64,000 bases of DNA from assembly GCA_039621445.1 (NCBI GenBank), contig CP154957.1, positions 8,227,883 through 8,291,882 of the forward strand, written 5' to 3'. Source of the DNA: Euglena gracilis. Its lineage: Eukaryota > Euglenida > Euglenophyceae > Euglenales. Below are positions 1-9,425 of this stretch, piece by piece (within the stretch, counting starts at the first letter, position 1; every line of letters begins with the position of its first letter). A program made the translations under genes and the position numbers. The notes beneath the pieces are model-generated. The model made no database searches. It worked only from the letters and a program-made list of their open reading frames with translations, and was not told the DNA's origin.

Positions 1-255
1 GAAAATACCATCAACGTCATTCTACAGGATCTATTCGATTGTGGGGAGGAAATCAATCCAGACGACGACAAAAACACACTTCAAGTCAGAAACCAGAAGG
101 CGGCCCCATTTGTGTGGTTTCCAGTAACGTCTGCAGCTGTGGAGAGGTCATTCAGCTTATCCGGCCTTGTGGATGCGAAGAACTTCCAGAAGTCCAGAAC
201 AGGCTTCTTTCAATATGCACAATTTTTATCATGGATTTTTAAAGTTCAAAATTGA
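1..255 (+). pseudogene. hAT transposase C-terminal (dimerisation) fragment
   Basis: Frame 1 is open from the window edge to TGA at 253-255 (84 codons) and has no start, so it continues upstream of the window. Around residues 36-68 it reads P-F-V-W-F-P-V-T-S-A-A-V-E-R-S-F-S-L-S-G followed about 10 residues later by K-S-R-T-G. Known family pattern: the hAT C-terminal dimerisation region carries an aliphatic/aromatic lead, then T-S-A-[AS]-x-E-R-x-F-S-x-[AS]-G, then a basic R/K segment. The match is clear by eye. The role of this segment in the family is transposase oligomerisation in the nucleus. The fragment lacks the usual L-x-F-L-x-x-N tail, so it may be a relic. It is the only transposase sequence recognised here and could explain the many short CAGG...CCTG elements in the window. 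Confidence 0.75.
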
Positions 256-746
256 TCGATTTTTACGAAAATTACAAATATGATTCCAAAAGATCAAATC
301 AAAAATTGTGTTTGTTGAACCTGCACCACAATGTTCCAACCACACGAATTTCCATAGCAAAGCCACCCGTCTTCCCCTGCTTTGAGTCGTCAAAAAGAAG
401 CCTGCACGGGAAAGGCTCTACGGCAGGCCGCCGTTATGACGTTTTGTAACGGCGATGCAGACCATCGCTTTGTTGCACAGTAAACTGCGGCCGCTGCCAC
501 TTTGCGGCAGGCCGCAACGTTGAATCCCTGCGGCTACGGGGCGTTGCCTTGTGTCGAAGAATACTGCAAAATACTCTCTTGCACCTGCCAGTTTTGCTTT
601 TTTTGCATTTGGCACCTCTGGCCTAGCAACAATGAAGTGTTCCAAAAATCGGATCTCATGGGGTGCCAGACACTGAATCAACGTTATTTCCAATGTAAAA
701 AGTCGAAAACTGCACAAGGGGGCCAAACCGGACGATTTTTTCGTAG
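256..746. other. unassigned stretch
   Basis: No gene recognised. It holds several CGGCAGGCCGC-like repeats (about 422 and 502-514) and a GC-richer patch at 420-540. Short open frames exist on both strands but show no family motif. Confidence 0.4.
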
Positions 747-802
747 CACGAAAAATCACGAAAAATCACGAAAAATCACGAAAAATCACGAAAAATCACG
801 AA
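747..802. repeat. 10-bp tandem repeat (CACGAAAAAT)n
   Basis: Five to six consecutive near-identical copies of the unit CACGAAAAAT. Confidence 0.95.
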
Positions 803-952
803 TGAGAATTTGGGGTCCCCAGCACGAAACAGAGGGAATCCCTGCATTCATGTTGATTATCAAAGCTTCAGTGCTTGCCGATGTCTTCCAGGAGGTCTTC
901 TTTGTAAATCATTGACAGGTACACCGGCATTGTCACATGTTTACGGATTTTA

Positions 953-1101
953 GGCAGCAAAACTCTGTTATAACTCTGTTATATTCCAGCTTTTTCTCAG
1001 GGGTTTTATGCAAGTTGCATTTTTTTGCATTTTTTTGCATTTTTTGCATTTTTTTTGACTTGCATAATTTGAAGGGCCAAGTTGCATATTCCCCCCTTCC
1101 T
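953..1101 (+). repeat. TGCATTTTTT-rich dispersed element (family R4)
   Basis: Begins with a block containing CTCTGTTATATTCCAGC and TTTTTCTCAGG, runs through repeated TTTTTTGCA units, and ends GACTTGCATAATTTGAAGG then CCAAGTTGCATAT. The same block order recurs at 43779-44206, and the second half recurs at 21400-21552, so this is a dispersed repeat and not random low complexity. Confidence 0.8.
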
Positions 1102-1536
1102 GTTTTCTGGGTCCTTGAGGCCAAAAAACATCGTTTTGGATAAAAAAAATTTCGATTTTTTTCATACCCCTTTCTTGGATTTTTCGACTGTTTTGACCCA
1201 TTTTTGACCCAAAGGACCAAAGACCCAAAGGTCCAAAGGAAAAATAGAAACACCAAAAAGAATAGAATAAAATTGTCCAAATTGTGCAAAAATGCAAAAA
1301 AAAAATTTCACTCAAGTTGGGCACCAGGCATTTTTACCAGGCTTTTATAGCGCACCTAAGCACGTCCGAGGTGAAAAGCTGGCCACTGTCTGTCAGCCGG
1401 CTGGACAAGAATTTAAGTCTGTCGATGGAGGGGTGGGTCCAGGGCTTGGCTAAATGGACCCCAGGGACCCTCTCAGTGGTGGGGTTCCCCGTTGCTTTGC
1501 CAAAGCCTGGTGGACACAAATGAGGTTTATGCGACA
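1102..1536. other. unassigned stretch with short direct repeats
   Basis: 1180-1245 has repeated GACCCAAAGG/GACCAAAG units. The rest is non-repetitive and no gene is recognised. Confidence 0.4.
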
Positions 1537-1743
1537 ATGGACATCCCAGGAGGTCCCATTGCCTGCATCCCGGTGGCTGCGGTGTTCATCCTGGCGGTGC
1601 CCAAATGTGTGGTCCAGTCATTCAGAGAGCCCGTTGTATTTGAAAATTTCATCAACGGGCGTCGCTTCAATGACGGCAAGGGGCTGGCAGGAAAATTGCT
1701 GGCTGAAAACCCCCCACGAGGAAGCGCCAGAGGGTGGGCAGAA
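1537..1743 (+). CDS. possible exon upstream of locus I, no family recognised
   Basis: An open frame (ATG at 1537, open on to 2010) encodes D-I-P-G-G-P-I-A-C-I-P-V-A-A-V-F followed by a segment with balanced codon use up to about 1743. After that it enters a dispersed repeat, so only the first 60-70 codons could be real. It sits 0.6 kb upstream of the A+B exon of locus I on the same strand. No domain is recognised, and chance open frames of this length are expected in this window. Confidence 0.25.
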
Positions 1744-1779
1744 GCGCATCACTTAAGTCAAAGTGGATCATTCTCCCCT

Positions 1780-2050
1780 AGGAGGGGGGAGTCAGCCAAC
1801 TCAGCCTTTTTTCCAGCCCCGAACCCCCACCTGCAGCCGAAGTTTAATTATTTTCCAGCCGCCATTTGGGCGTCTGGGGTTATGGATATTTCGCTTTCGC
1901 GGCTGCACAATGGGCCAAACGGGTTGCAAAAGTCTGGCCAGGGCAAAAATTGTGTTAAAACCTTTTTTTTTGAATCATTGGCAGTTTGGGGGGCATTTTT
2001 ACAAGTTTGATTTTTCGGTATCCGGTTCGACCCGGGACGCACCCTAGTTC
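1780..2050 (+). repeat. dispersed repeat family R14
   Basis: Shares the word order GTCAGCCAACTCAGCC, TTTTTCCAGCC, then a CAGCCGCC...GCGGCTG hairpin and TTTCGCTTTC with copies at 17500-17960 and, less fully, 35850-36110. The 3' part carries GGTTCGACCC, resembling a Pol III B box. Confidence 0.65.
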
Positions 2051-2104
2051 CACAGGGGACCCCCATGCGGGGGGGGGGTCGTGTTTTTGAGTGTTCATGT
2101 TGCG

Positions 2105-2222
2105 TTTCCACCCCTGTGTTGTTGTGTTGTAGTGTGGTGTGGCGTGGTGTGGTGTGGTGTTGTGTGGCGTGGTGTGGTGTGGTGTCGTGCGGTGCGGTGT
2201 TGTGGTCTCGTGTGGTGTGTTA
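2105..2222 (+). repeat. (GTGGT)n-like minisatellite
   Basis: About 110 bp of GTGGTGTGGTGTG units with interspersed GTTGT and GCGTG variants. Confidence 0.9.
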
Positions 2223-2386
2223 ATGTATTTGTGTAGCCATAATCAGCTTTTTAGTCTGCCAGTCAAATGAAACCTGGCACACTCTGTTTAGCCAGAACAG
2301 CCAAGCGGCACATATGAGACACCCCAAAACCTCCCAAAACATAAATGCATTGTGTCTTTTCCGTCCCGCAGGGAACCCCCACCATC

Positions 2387-2627
2387 ATGTGTCAACTCTC
2401 TGACTTCTCTGCGCCGTCCGCCTGGTACCAGAGCGCGAGGAGGAGGCAGCTGTTGAGACAGACCTCCGCTGCCTCCCTCTCGCAAATGCGTACCACGGCG
2501 GACGCCACCCAAGGCGGTGAGGCTGCGCGCGGGAAGCGAGTCGTGTTTGCGACCGTTCCTCCAACTGCTGTGATCGCTCGCATGTCAATGTGCATGCCTG
2601 CATATGGGCACACATGTTTGCATGCCT
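2387..2627 (+). CDS. locus I, first coding exon (blocks A and B) of the new four-copy family
   Basis: ATG 2387-2389 opens block A: M-C-Q-L-S-D-F-S-A-P-S-A-W-Y followed by a basic tail (S-A-R-R-R-Q). About 27 residues further in the same frame comes block B, G-K-R-V-V-F-A-T (aag at 2534 to acc at 2554). The start was chosen because homology with loci II-IV begins exactly at this ATG; the bases upstream do not match. A splice-acceptor-like CCGTCCCGCAG ends at 2371, so an upstream non-coding exon is possible. This is the uninterrupted arrangement: A and B lie in one reading frame with no element between. The K-R-V-V-F motif fits the RVxF docking consensus of protein phosphatase 1 partners (inference only). 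The 3' end is uncertain; CT|GTGAGC near 2627-2628 is a plausible donor, just before an ATGT array. Function unknown. Confidence 0.7.
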
Positions 2628-2654
2628 GTGAGCAAAGAACTAACAAACACATGC

Positions 2655-2984
2655 AGTACGTTTGTGTGTGTGTTTTGTGTATGTATGTGTGTATGTATGT
2701 ACGTATATATGTACGTACGTACGTACATATGTATGTATGTCTGTATGTATGTCTGTATGTATGTATGTATGTATGTATGTATGTATGTATGTATGTATGT
2801 GTGTATGTATGTATGTATGTATGTATGTATGTATGTATGTATGTATGTATGTATGTATGTATGTATGTATGTATGTATGTATGTATGTATGTATGTATGT
2901 ATGTATGTATGTATGTATGGCTGTATGTATGTCTGTCTGTCTGTATGATTGTATGTCTGTATGTATGTATGTATGTATGTATGT
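2655..2984 (+). repeat. (ATGT)n microsatellite, left part
   Basis: About 300 bp of GTAT/ATGT with a few C, G substitutions. It continues as the same unit after an intervening inverted-repeat element at 3384. Confidence 0.97.
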
Positions 2985-3383
2985 ACCTCCCCCCCCCTTG
3001 TCTAAGCACCACCCTTGTCTAAGCACCACCCCCCCCCCGGTTCTTGCCCATCTTTTTAAAGGTCATCGTCACGGAGAGGTTTATTTTGTGTGCATTTTTA
3101 GGGGAAATTTCTCAAAAAGTTCGAAATTTCTGCAACTTCTGAGACCTGATTTGGTGAGGTATTGTTGGTTTCTGCATCCAAATGTGCGTAAGTTCAACAG
3201 TGGACCTCCAAAATAAGAGGGATTTTTCCTTTTCGGCGCGAAGCGCCGGATTTTTTTTGCAGTCAAAATTTTCCCCCTGTCCAAGAACCACCCCCCTGGT
3301 TCTTACCCATATTTTGGCAAAATAAGCACCACCCCCCGGTTCTTACCCATCTTTTCTGGTGCTTAGACAAGGGGGGGGGGAGG
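2985..3383. mobile_element. inverted-repeat element inserted in the (ATGT)n array
   Basis: Left end is ACCT, a C run, then TTGTCTAAGCACCA; right end is TGGTGCTTAGACAA, a G run, then AGGT. These are exact inverted copies apart from run length. The flanks on both sides are the same ATGT microsatellite. The body has two more CCCCGGTTCTTRCCCATMTTT blocks and a CGGCGC-GAA-GCGCCG hairpin at 3234-3248. No coding capacity is seen. The target duplication cannot be defined because the target is itself a repeat. Confidence 0.85.
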
Positions 3384-3556
3384 TATGTATGTATGTATGT
3401 ATGTATGTATGTATGTATGTATGTATGTATGTATGTATGTATGTATGTATGTATGTATGTATGTATGTACGTATGCATGTATGTATGTATGTGTGTACGT
3501 GTGCACGTATGTATTTATGTATGTGTGTCTATTTCTGTATGTTGATATGTATGTAT
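3384..3556 (+). repeat. (ATGT)n microsatellite, right part
   Basis: Continuation of the ATGT array after the inserted element, degrading to ATGTGTGT variants towards 3556. Confidence 0.95.
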
Positions 3557-3745
3557 GATGCACATTTTATTTTTGCCTTTTAATTACATTCATTGTATTG
3601 CTGAAGGAGAAATGATTTCGTCCCCACCAGTTTTTGGTTGTTTTTTTATATTGAATGTGAGGCAAATGGTTTTCTTGAGAAAAGGGGTTTTTGGATGTTC
3701 GCACGACTGCAAAAAGTGCATGGTGGGAAATCATATTATTTGCAG

Positions 3746-3844
3746 TTGGAGGTGCTTGACTCCCACGACACCTCCTCCTCCCAAGACCAACTTTCTGATG
3801 TCCCCAGCACCGACTCTTGCGATGCCGTGTCGGTCCCCCTGTGA
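3746..3844 (+). pseudogene. locus I, block C exon, ending in TGA where Trp is expected
   Basis: Follows an acceptor-like TATTATTTGCAG (ends 3745), in phase 0 as for block C of locus III. It reads L-E-V-L-D-S-H-D-T-S-S-S then L-S-D-V-P-S-T-D-S, and ends V-P-L-stop (CCC CTG TGA, 3836-3844). Loci III and IV read P-L-W-x-R at this point, with TGG for Trp. The alignment to block C is shorter and less acidic than III/IV, so homology is probable and not certain. If correct, one G-to-A change truncates this copy. An alternative is that locus I genuinely ends here. Confidence 0.5.
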
Positions 3845-4098
3845 TCCATGGCAGGGCTTCTCGAGTGATTTCCGTCTTGATGATTTTTTTCGCGCAATTT
3901 GCATGCTGTGGTGCAGTGGGCACATTAATCTGATAGATGATACGTGGTTTGTTATGGCATTGTGCTAACAAATGCTATTTACGTGGTTCTTGGCTAATCA
4001 ACGGTCAAATCTTTTTGGCATATTTAAATACCTACAGGATATACGCACAGCATATGAAAAAAATCATTACCACATGTAAATAAGAAAAGAAAAATGTG

Positions 4099-4278
4099 CC
4101 CCCCCCCTGTCCAAGGCGCACAATGTCATTGGCACCCCCCAGTGTCAGCGACGCTTTTCTGGAACACGACTTGAGGTTTTTTTATTGAATTACAGTGGCG
4201 TTGACACACCGTGTCATTGACACCCCACCCATCTCAACAGCATATTCCCTGAAGGTTGGTGTGCTTTGGGCAGGGGGG
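4099..4278. mobile_element. imperfect hairpin element (CCCCTGTC... family R8)
   Basis: Left C-run CTGTCCAAGGCGCACA and right TGGTGTGCTTTGGGCAG-G-run form an imperfect inverted repeat. Internal GTGTCAGCGACGCTTTTCTGGAACA is shared with the 50780-50866 element, and CATTCCCTGAA-like text with 60261-60330. Confidence 0.65.
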
Positions 4279-5481
4279 GAGTAAGTGATAATGTTCCAAC
4301 TTTAATGAAATACATAAATAAATGTATTGTATTTGAACATTATGCATATTTAAATAAACCTCTATTAATCTCCATAAATTCATATCTATGGTCGAAAATT
4401 TTGTGCAATAAAAACAACATAACACATCAATGGTGCATTTAGCAAATGGTTTGCAATGTGAACATTTGAATCACAATCGTTTTCTCTTGATTAATGCCCG
4501 CGATTGGAACTTAATTTCAGGGGGTTTGGTCATTTCCTGCCAAAGAATCCATGAGAAAAATGATTGGCAAAATGATCGGAAGATGCCAGCTTCAACAGGC
4601 CTCAAATATGTGATCGAAATTAGTATACCACATCGTTATCCTGCATTTCCCCACGATATGTCTCAATCTCTGTTGTGTTACCGACTGTGTCCTCTTTCCA
4701 TGCTAGCCCTTTCTTTTTGAAAGCCATCTTGGCTTCCCAAGATTGAGGTTCCTGTTAGATGCCCTCGTTGAGGACACCAACTGTACAGCAGGGGTATATT
4801 ATTTCCCCCCCCATGGTTCTCTCGTGTCGGTTCTCCCACAGTACAGGCACGCGAGCGGAGTGTAGAGAGGAGTGCAGAAGCGTGGCGAAGAAGTCTAGAG
4901 GCTTTTCAAGCCAGCACCCTAGACCGCAAGGAAAACTCCTAACATCGTGTCCACCAGATAAAACAAACATGGAATAAATTAAAACAATAAATTATATGAA
5001 AAGTCATTTAAATTTGAAAGTGCCAGCACAAAAAAGGAGAATAGCGTCACTGTTTATTATTGTGGATTTTGATTCATCGCATGGATTTGGTTTAGTCGCA
5101 GAAAGAAACGATTTCGTTAGTTGTTTCCTTGCGAACAAGTTGTGTCTCATACAAATTCTCGTATTATTATTTCATAAAAAACATGTGTGACTTTTTTATT
5201 TTATGTTATTTTATCTTCATTCTCATTTTCTGGTTAGGCAGGTCCTACACCCGATTGTGCTCCCACACCTCCTCCCCTTTGGGCCAATCTCAATCCCGGC
5301 CCTCCCGTGCTTCTTCCCCTTCAGGGTTCTCCCGGCGAATCTCTCTCAATTCCGCCGAGAGTCTGCATTTCTATTCTGAAAAATATTATTTTGATTTCTT
5401 GCCCTCGAAGTCTTTTTGCACGAAGCACAGGTTTATTTAAAATTGGTGTGACCCCGCGGGGGCGTTGAATGGATGGGTGGT
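4279..5481. other. AT-rich unassigned stretch
   Basis: No recognised gene. A 96-codon frame at 4430-4720 (+), starting M-V-H-L-A-N-G-L and ending L-A-L-S-F-stop, has no family motif and may be chance. 4300-4430 and 4970-5060 are AT-rich. Confidence 0.4.
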
Positions 5482-5489
5482 TTGGGGAC

Positions 5490-5775
5490 CAGGCTGTATT
5501 TTAGTCGGGTGCCGACCCCACCCCAGGGGGGGGGGGGTGCCTGCCTGGGCAGGCACCCCAAGGCACTCCAAATCCGACCCCCCCCCCGGGGGGCACATGG
5601 CCAAAAGTGCCCTAGCACAACCCCGGCGCCGAAGGCGCCGGGGAGCCAAAAATGGCCTATTTTCAAAGGAATGTGCCCGGGCACAGGCCGAAATCTGGGG
5701 GGGGGTAGTGCCTGCCTGGGCAGGCACTCACAGGCACTCCGGACCCCCCCCCCGGGGTTGGTAAAAAACAGCCTG
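5490..5775. mobile_element. non-autonomous hAT-like element, perfect 8-bp target duplication
   Basis: The 286-bp element starts CAGGCTGTATTTTA and ends TAAAAAACAGCCTG (imperfect inverted repeats). The 8 bases TTGGGGAC lie at 5482-5489 and again at 5776-5783: a perfect 8-bp target duplication. The centre has a CGGCGCC-GAA-GGCGCCG hairpin (5624-5640), and the two arms each carry TGCCTGCCTGGGCAGGCA. An inverted, more decayed relative is at 31486-31744. CAGG-type ends plus 8-bp duplication are typical of the hAT superfamily. Confidence 0.88.
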
Positions 5776-5783
5776 TTGGGGAC

Positions 5784-6722
5784 CCCCAGTGGAACTGTGG
5801 TGCGCGTGTGTTTTGGGTGGGTGGGTGGGTGGGTTTGGGCAAAAGCAGTGGGTAAATCTAAAGGTTTGTTGAAATTGAGCAACAATTAGCGAATTCTTCC
5901 AAAAAGTCCAAAAAATTGTCGGCCAAATCGAAGGTTCAGAAACCATTCCCTTGAATCCCTTCAAGCCATTTGCGCGTGAGATTGGTTTTTTCGCGTGTTA
6001 CAGAATAGAGGGGAGGGAACACCAGAGAAAACGGGCACCAACCCCAAAAACCCAATGGTCTATAGTGTTTTGGTTTCAAACTGCAAAAACGCTTTTCACC
6101 AAAGAGCAGGGCGTGTTTGAAATTACTCGGCTTCATATGCAACAGTCGACGAGGTTGACTCGTTCTGAAATCAGGTCTTATATTTCGAGCTGTGGCCCCA
6201 AGCAGGTCGTCGGTTGTCGCCGAAAGGACCCCTCCTGGAGGGGGGGGGGGGCTCCAGCTGCCTTTTTCCGCCCATTTGCCCCATTGACGACTTTTAATTC
6301 CTGTCCAGATGCGGATGGTCACGGATTTACGGATTGCCTGGTTGTTGTTGTTTTTTGGTTTCAGAGCTCAAAAAGGGAGTTTGGAAAATGGGCTGCCAAT
6401 AGAGATTTAGGGTCAAGGACCCCTTGGGTTTTCAGCAACGGACCCAAAAAATCGACCCGGGTCATATACTGGGAGGGTTATTGACGCTTGCAGACCCCTG
6501 CGGGGGTGTCCAGCTCAAGAGGCTGGAAAATTCGGGCAAGCTGAAAAAAGGTCACTGGCTGCCCCCAACAGGAAGGTCCCAGGCTGTAACAGGAGGACCA
6601 GAGAGGCACCAAAAATACTGCAAAAAAAGGTGCCAAGACCCTTTTTTGGGGGGTCTTATTTTAGGTTTCCAGTTTTATTTTCTTACGATATATTCGACCA
6701 AAACATCTTTCTTGTGTGCGGG
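5784..6722. other. unassigned stretch
   Basis: No gene recognised. 5815-5835 is (GGGT)n. 6480-6720 shares GGTCCAAAAGGG and GGGGGGTCTTATTTT with the element at 25403-25668, so it is probably decayed repeat. Confidence 0.4.
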
Positions 6723-7178
6723 TCAAAAACAGGTCCAAAAGGGGGCGATTTTGGGCAATGTACAAAACTTGTCCACAGCGATGCCAATACATCGTCTTAT
6801 TTGAGCCCTGGGCATAGAGACAGCATTACAGGTATTTTTGCAGGTCTCATCAGCCAGCAAGTTTTCTGGATAGTTTTCGCCATTGTCCACCATTTTTGGC
6901 AATAAATGTGCGGAAATGCATTTTTGAGTCCCTGGACAGCTGCCGAGCGAAAACCAGGCAGCATCAGGGAAGAAATGTTGTGCGATGGTGTCTATTTTTG
7001 CCGCCAACTCCAGTGTTGAAGGATTCGGACAGTTGGCTTTGGAAGTGCCCCGTCCAGTGGTTCGCTGCCCAGACACAGACCCAGCGTTCTGGCATGCTTC
7101 GGGACTCTGCGTCTGCGTCGACAGCAGGATTTGCCAATTAGTCGATTTGCCAAAGTTGCCGAATTGCCGGATTAACAC
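6723..7178 (-). CDS. unassigned 151-codon open frame
   Basis: One of the longest minus-strand frames outside low-complexity DNA. The product would be Cys-rich with segments such as L-L-A-D-E-T-C-K-N-T-C and A-A-W-F-S-L-G-S-C-P-G. No signal peptide, membrane segment or family motif is recognised. The plus strand also has fair open frames here (6985-7197), so the strand is ambiguous. A few frames this long are expected by chance in 64 kb. Confidence 0.22.
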   Translation of the reverse strand: MLIRQFGNFGKSTNWQILLSTQTQSPEACQNAGSVSGQRTTGRGTSKANCPNPSTLELAAKIDTIAQHFFPDAAWFSLGSCPGTQKCISAHLLPKMVDNGENYPENLLADETCKNTCNAVSMPRAQIRRCIGIAVDKFCTLPKIAPFWTCF

Positions 7179-7276
7179 CCACCCCGGTCAGGTTTGAGGG
7201 CGGACCCAAAAAAATTTTACCTGAGGTTGAGTTAGGCTGCAAAAAAAATTACGCGTGAGGTTTCGGAGAGTTTCCA

Positions 7277-7320
7277 GCTCTCCGAAAGAGTTTCCAGTTT
7301 CCAGTTTCCAGTTTCCTTCA
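7277..7320 (+). repeat. (GTTTCCA)n short tandem repeat
   Basis: Five consecutive GTTTCCA/GTTTCC units after a GAGAGTTTCCAGCTCTC hairpin. Confidence 0.8.
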
Positions 7321-8090
7321 GCCTCCCCTTAGCCGATGGTGGCCTAGACCACCCCCAGCCCCAGCCCACCTGTGGTCCTCTCTCTCCTCTGCTTGGAAAC
7401 GCTTGGCCCACCTGACGAAATTTTGCCCAGAGTCACAGCTTTTGTTTCCAGTTTTTTTTTTGTGGGCAAACTTTTCACCTTGGGCAAACATTGACCACTC
7501 TCGATGTGTCCTTGAGGTGAGTCCCCCCCCCACGCTCACTTTGTCCGTGTAGTAAAACCATCACCCATTTCTTTTCGGGAGGAGTGGCAGGTAGTGCCTT
7601 GAAATGCATGTTTGACTGATGATCTTTGTTTCTTGTTTCCTCCGGGACATTGGCTGACCAAGCCATATTACGGCTCCGATGGGATCCACTTGCCTGGGGG
7701 GTAGGGGGCATTCCAACATTCCAACCCTAGTCCCTAGTCAAACCCTGATCGATGCCCTCCTTTGCCCCTTTCTGCCGCATTCCCACCACACTCATTTTTC
7801 AAGTGGGTGCGGGTTTGACTCCTGACTTACTTTCTACTGCACGGACACTCCGGCCGTTTGGTGCCACCGGGGCATGGCAACACTTCAGCACCGCCGGCGA
7901 TGCCATCCGGATGTGTGTCGCGTTGCATGACGCTGCTGCTATTTTTCCAGAAATTTGTTTTTCCAGAAATATTTTCCCAGAAAGTTGTTTTTTTTTTCCA
8001 AAAAGTGCGGCCCGATGCCCACTCAAATCAACTGGCCAGACCACACCATTGTAATTGAATATCCCGCCCCATTCTACCCATAAAGCGTCC
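7321..8090. other. unassigned stretch
   Basis: No gene recognised. 7940-7990 has three near copies of TTTTTCCAGAAA. Confidence 0.4.
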
Positions 8091-8225
8091 TGCTATGCGC
8101 CCAGGCTTCTTTTTGAGGAAGCTCGCACCCCCCCCCCTGTGGGGGTGGGTGCCATGGACTGGCAGAGAGCATATTCGACCTCCCAGGGGGTCGGGTTTTG
8201 GAAGTGGGCAGGGTGTTAATTGAAG
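8091..8225 (+). repeat. dispersed repeat R16, copy 1
   Basis: Shares CAGGCTTCTTTT, a C run, GCTATGGGCAGGCA/GCCATGGACTGGCA, and GGTCGGGTTTTG-AAGTGGG order with 9270-9425. Confidence 0.55.
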
Positions 8226-8558
8226 GGGGGGAAGGGGGCGGAGGGAAGCGCTGGACAAAACGATTTTGGTTCTGTGGGAGTCCCGCATCCCCCCTCCCGT
8301 GGAGAATCAATTTTTGTTGTAAATTTTGGTCAATCTTTATTTAAAAGTGAAGTGCACAGAAACGCGATTTTTTTTGTAGTCCCAATTTTTTTCCAACTCT
8401 TTGAGCCAGAGAGTCTTTGGTACGGGGGGGAGGGGACCGAACCCCCCAGGGAGAAGGGGGGAGGGGATCCCAGCGCATGAGGGGCAGTGCCTTGTGTTAC
8501 TCCCCCGGAGGGTTTGGCTTGAGGTGCCGGTGCCTGCCGACCAAGCGAATTTGATGAT

Positions 8559-8736
8559 TATTTCAGGCCCCCAGCGGCACCTTCGGTGCACCCCCAGGAC
8601 ATTAAGAGATTGGGAAGAAGGATTCCCGTGGCTGGTAAAAGGAATCCTGATCCCATCTCTCGGTCAGACAATGCAGACACCAGACACTGGTATTTGGCAA
8701 GCCAAAGGACAGTTCTGTACCAATCTAAGCAACCCA
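8559..8736 (+). CDS. possible exon, weakly block-A-like
   Basis: After an acceptor-like GATTATTTCAG (ends 8562) one frame runs to TGA at about 8738 with a hydrophilic, balanced composition. Near 8662-8715 it contains S-D-N-A-D-T-R-H-W-Y-L-A-S-Q-R, which places S-D, W-Y-L and a basic tail at the same spacing as block A of locus III. Only four or five positions are identical and it lacks the initiating Met, so it may be chance. Confidence 0.22.
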
Positions 8737-8904
8737 AGAAATGAGCCAGGCAAAGCACTGACGATTTGCTCCCCCGTCGTGTGAGGAAAATGGGGGCAGG
8801 TCGGGACAATCAGACAATCTTTTCATGTCGCTACGTTTTGAGGGTTGGGACCGCAGATTTATTTTCCACGTCTGTGGCCCACAGGGAGTGGGTGGGTGGA
8901 CTGG

Positions 8905-9136
8905 AGCCGCTGGAACCCCTCCCTGGGGTGAGCCATGGGTCTGATTTTTGCCCAGCCGAAGGCCAGACTGGAGAGATTTTTTGTTTTTTGGTGCTTTCGG
9001 CTGGATTGTGGGTGGGTAGGTGGGTGGGTGGGTGGTTGACCCCACCGGGGGGGGGGGGGGGGGGGTGGGGGGGTTTTTGAAAAGAGTGTGGTGGTTTGGG
9101 CCCGAGGAAAAGTGCCCCCCTGCGGTCACTTAGTGA
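8905..9136 (+). repeat. GGGT-rich dispersed repeat R3, copy 1
   Basis: Order of GGCTGGATTNTGGGTGGG, (GGTGGGT)n, a long G run, GGTTTGGGCC, GGAAAAAGTGCCC and the palindrome TCACTNAGTGA. The same order recurs at 29694-29783, 30780-30890, 54230-54362 and 59930-60085. Confidence 0.8.
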
Positions 9137-9269
9137 ATCTGTGGTTGGGGTTGAAAAATGGATGCGCGAAATTTTGTTCCTGTGAAATGCATTTCAGCAA
9201 CCTCAGAGCTTCTGAAAGTATTGTAAAAGAATTTTTTATCATTTTCGGTCAAAAGGAAAAGGTGCTCTT

Positions 9270-9425
9270 GTGGTGGAGTACAGGCTTCTTTTCCAGGAAA
9301 TTCGAACACCCCCCCCCCGTAGGGATTGAATGCTATGGGCAGGCAAGGGGGGGGGGGCATTTTGACCGCCCAGAAGGGGGGCGGTCGGGTTTTGATGTGG
9401 GTGGTGTATTTTTAATTGAATCCCA
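9270..9425 (+). repeat. dispersed repeat R16, copy 2
   Basis: Aligns in block order with 8091-8225 (see there). Confidence 0.55.

Noticed and set aside
2662-3563. Tyr-Val-Cys-Met repeat frames over the ATGT arrays
   Set aside because: Pure microsatellite translation; an inserted element breaks the array.
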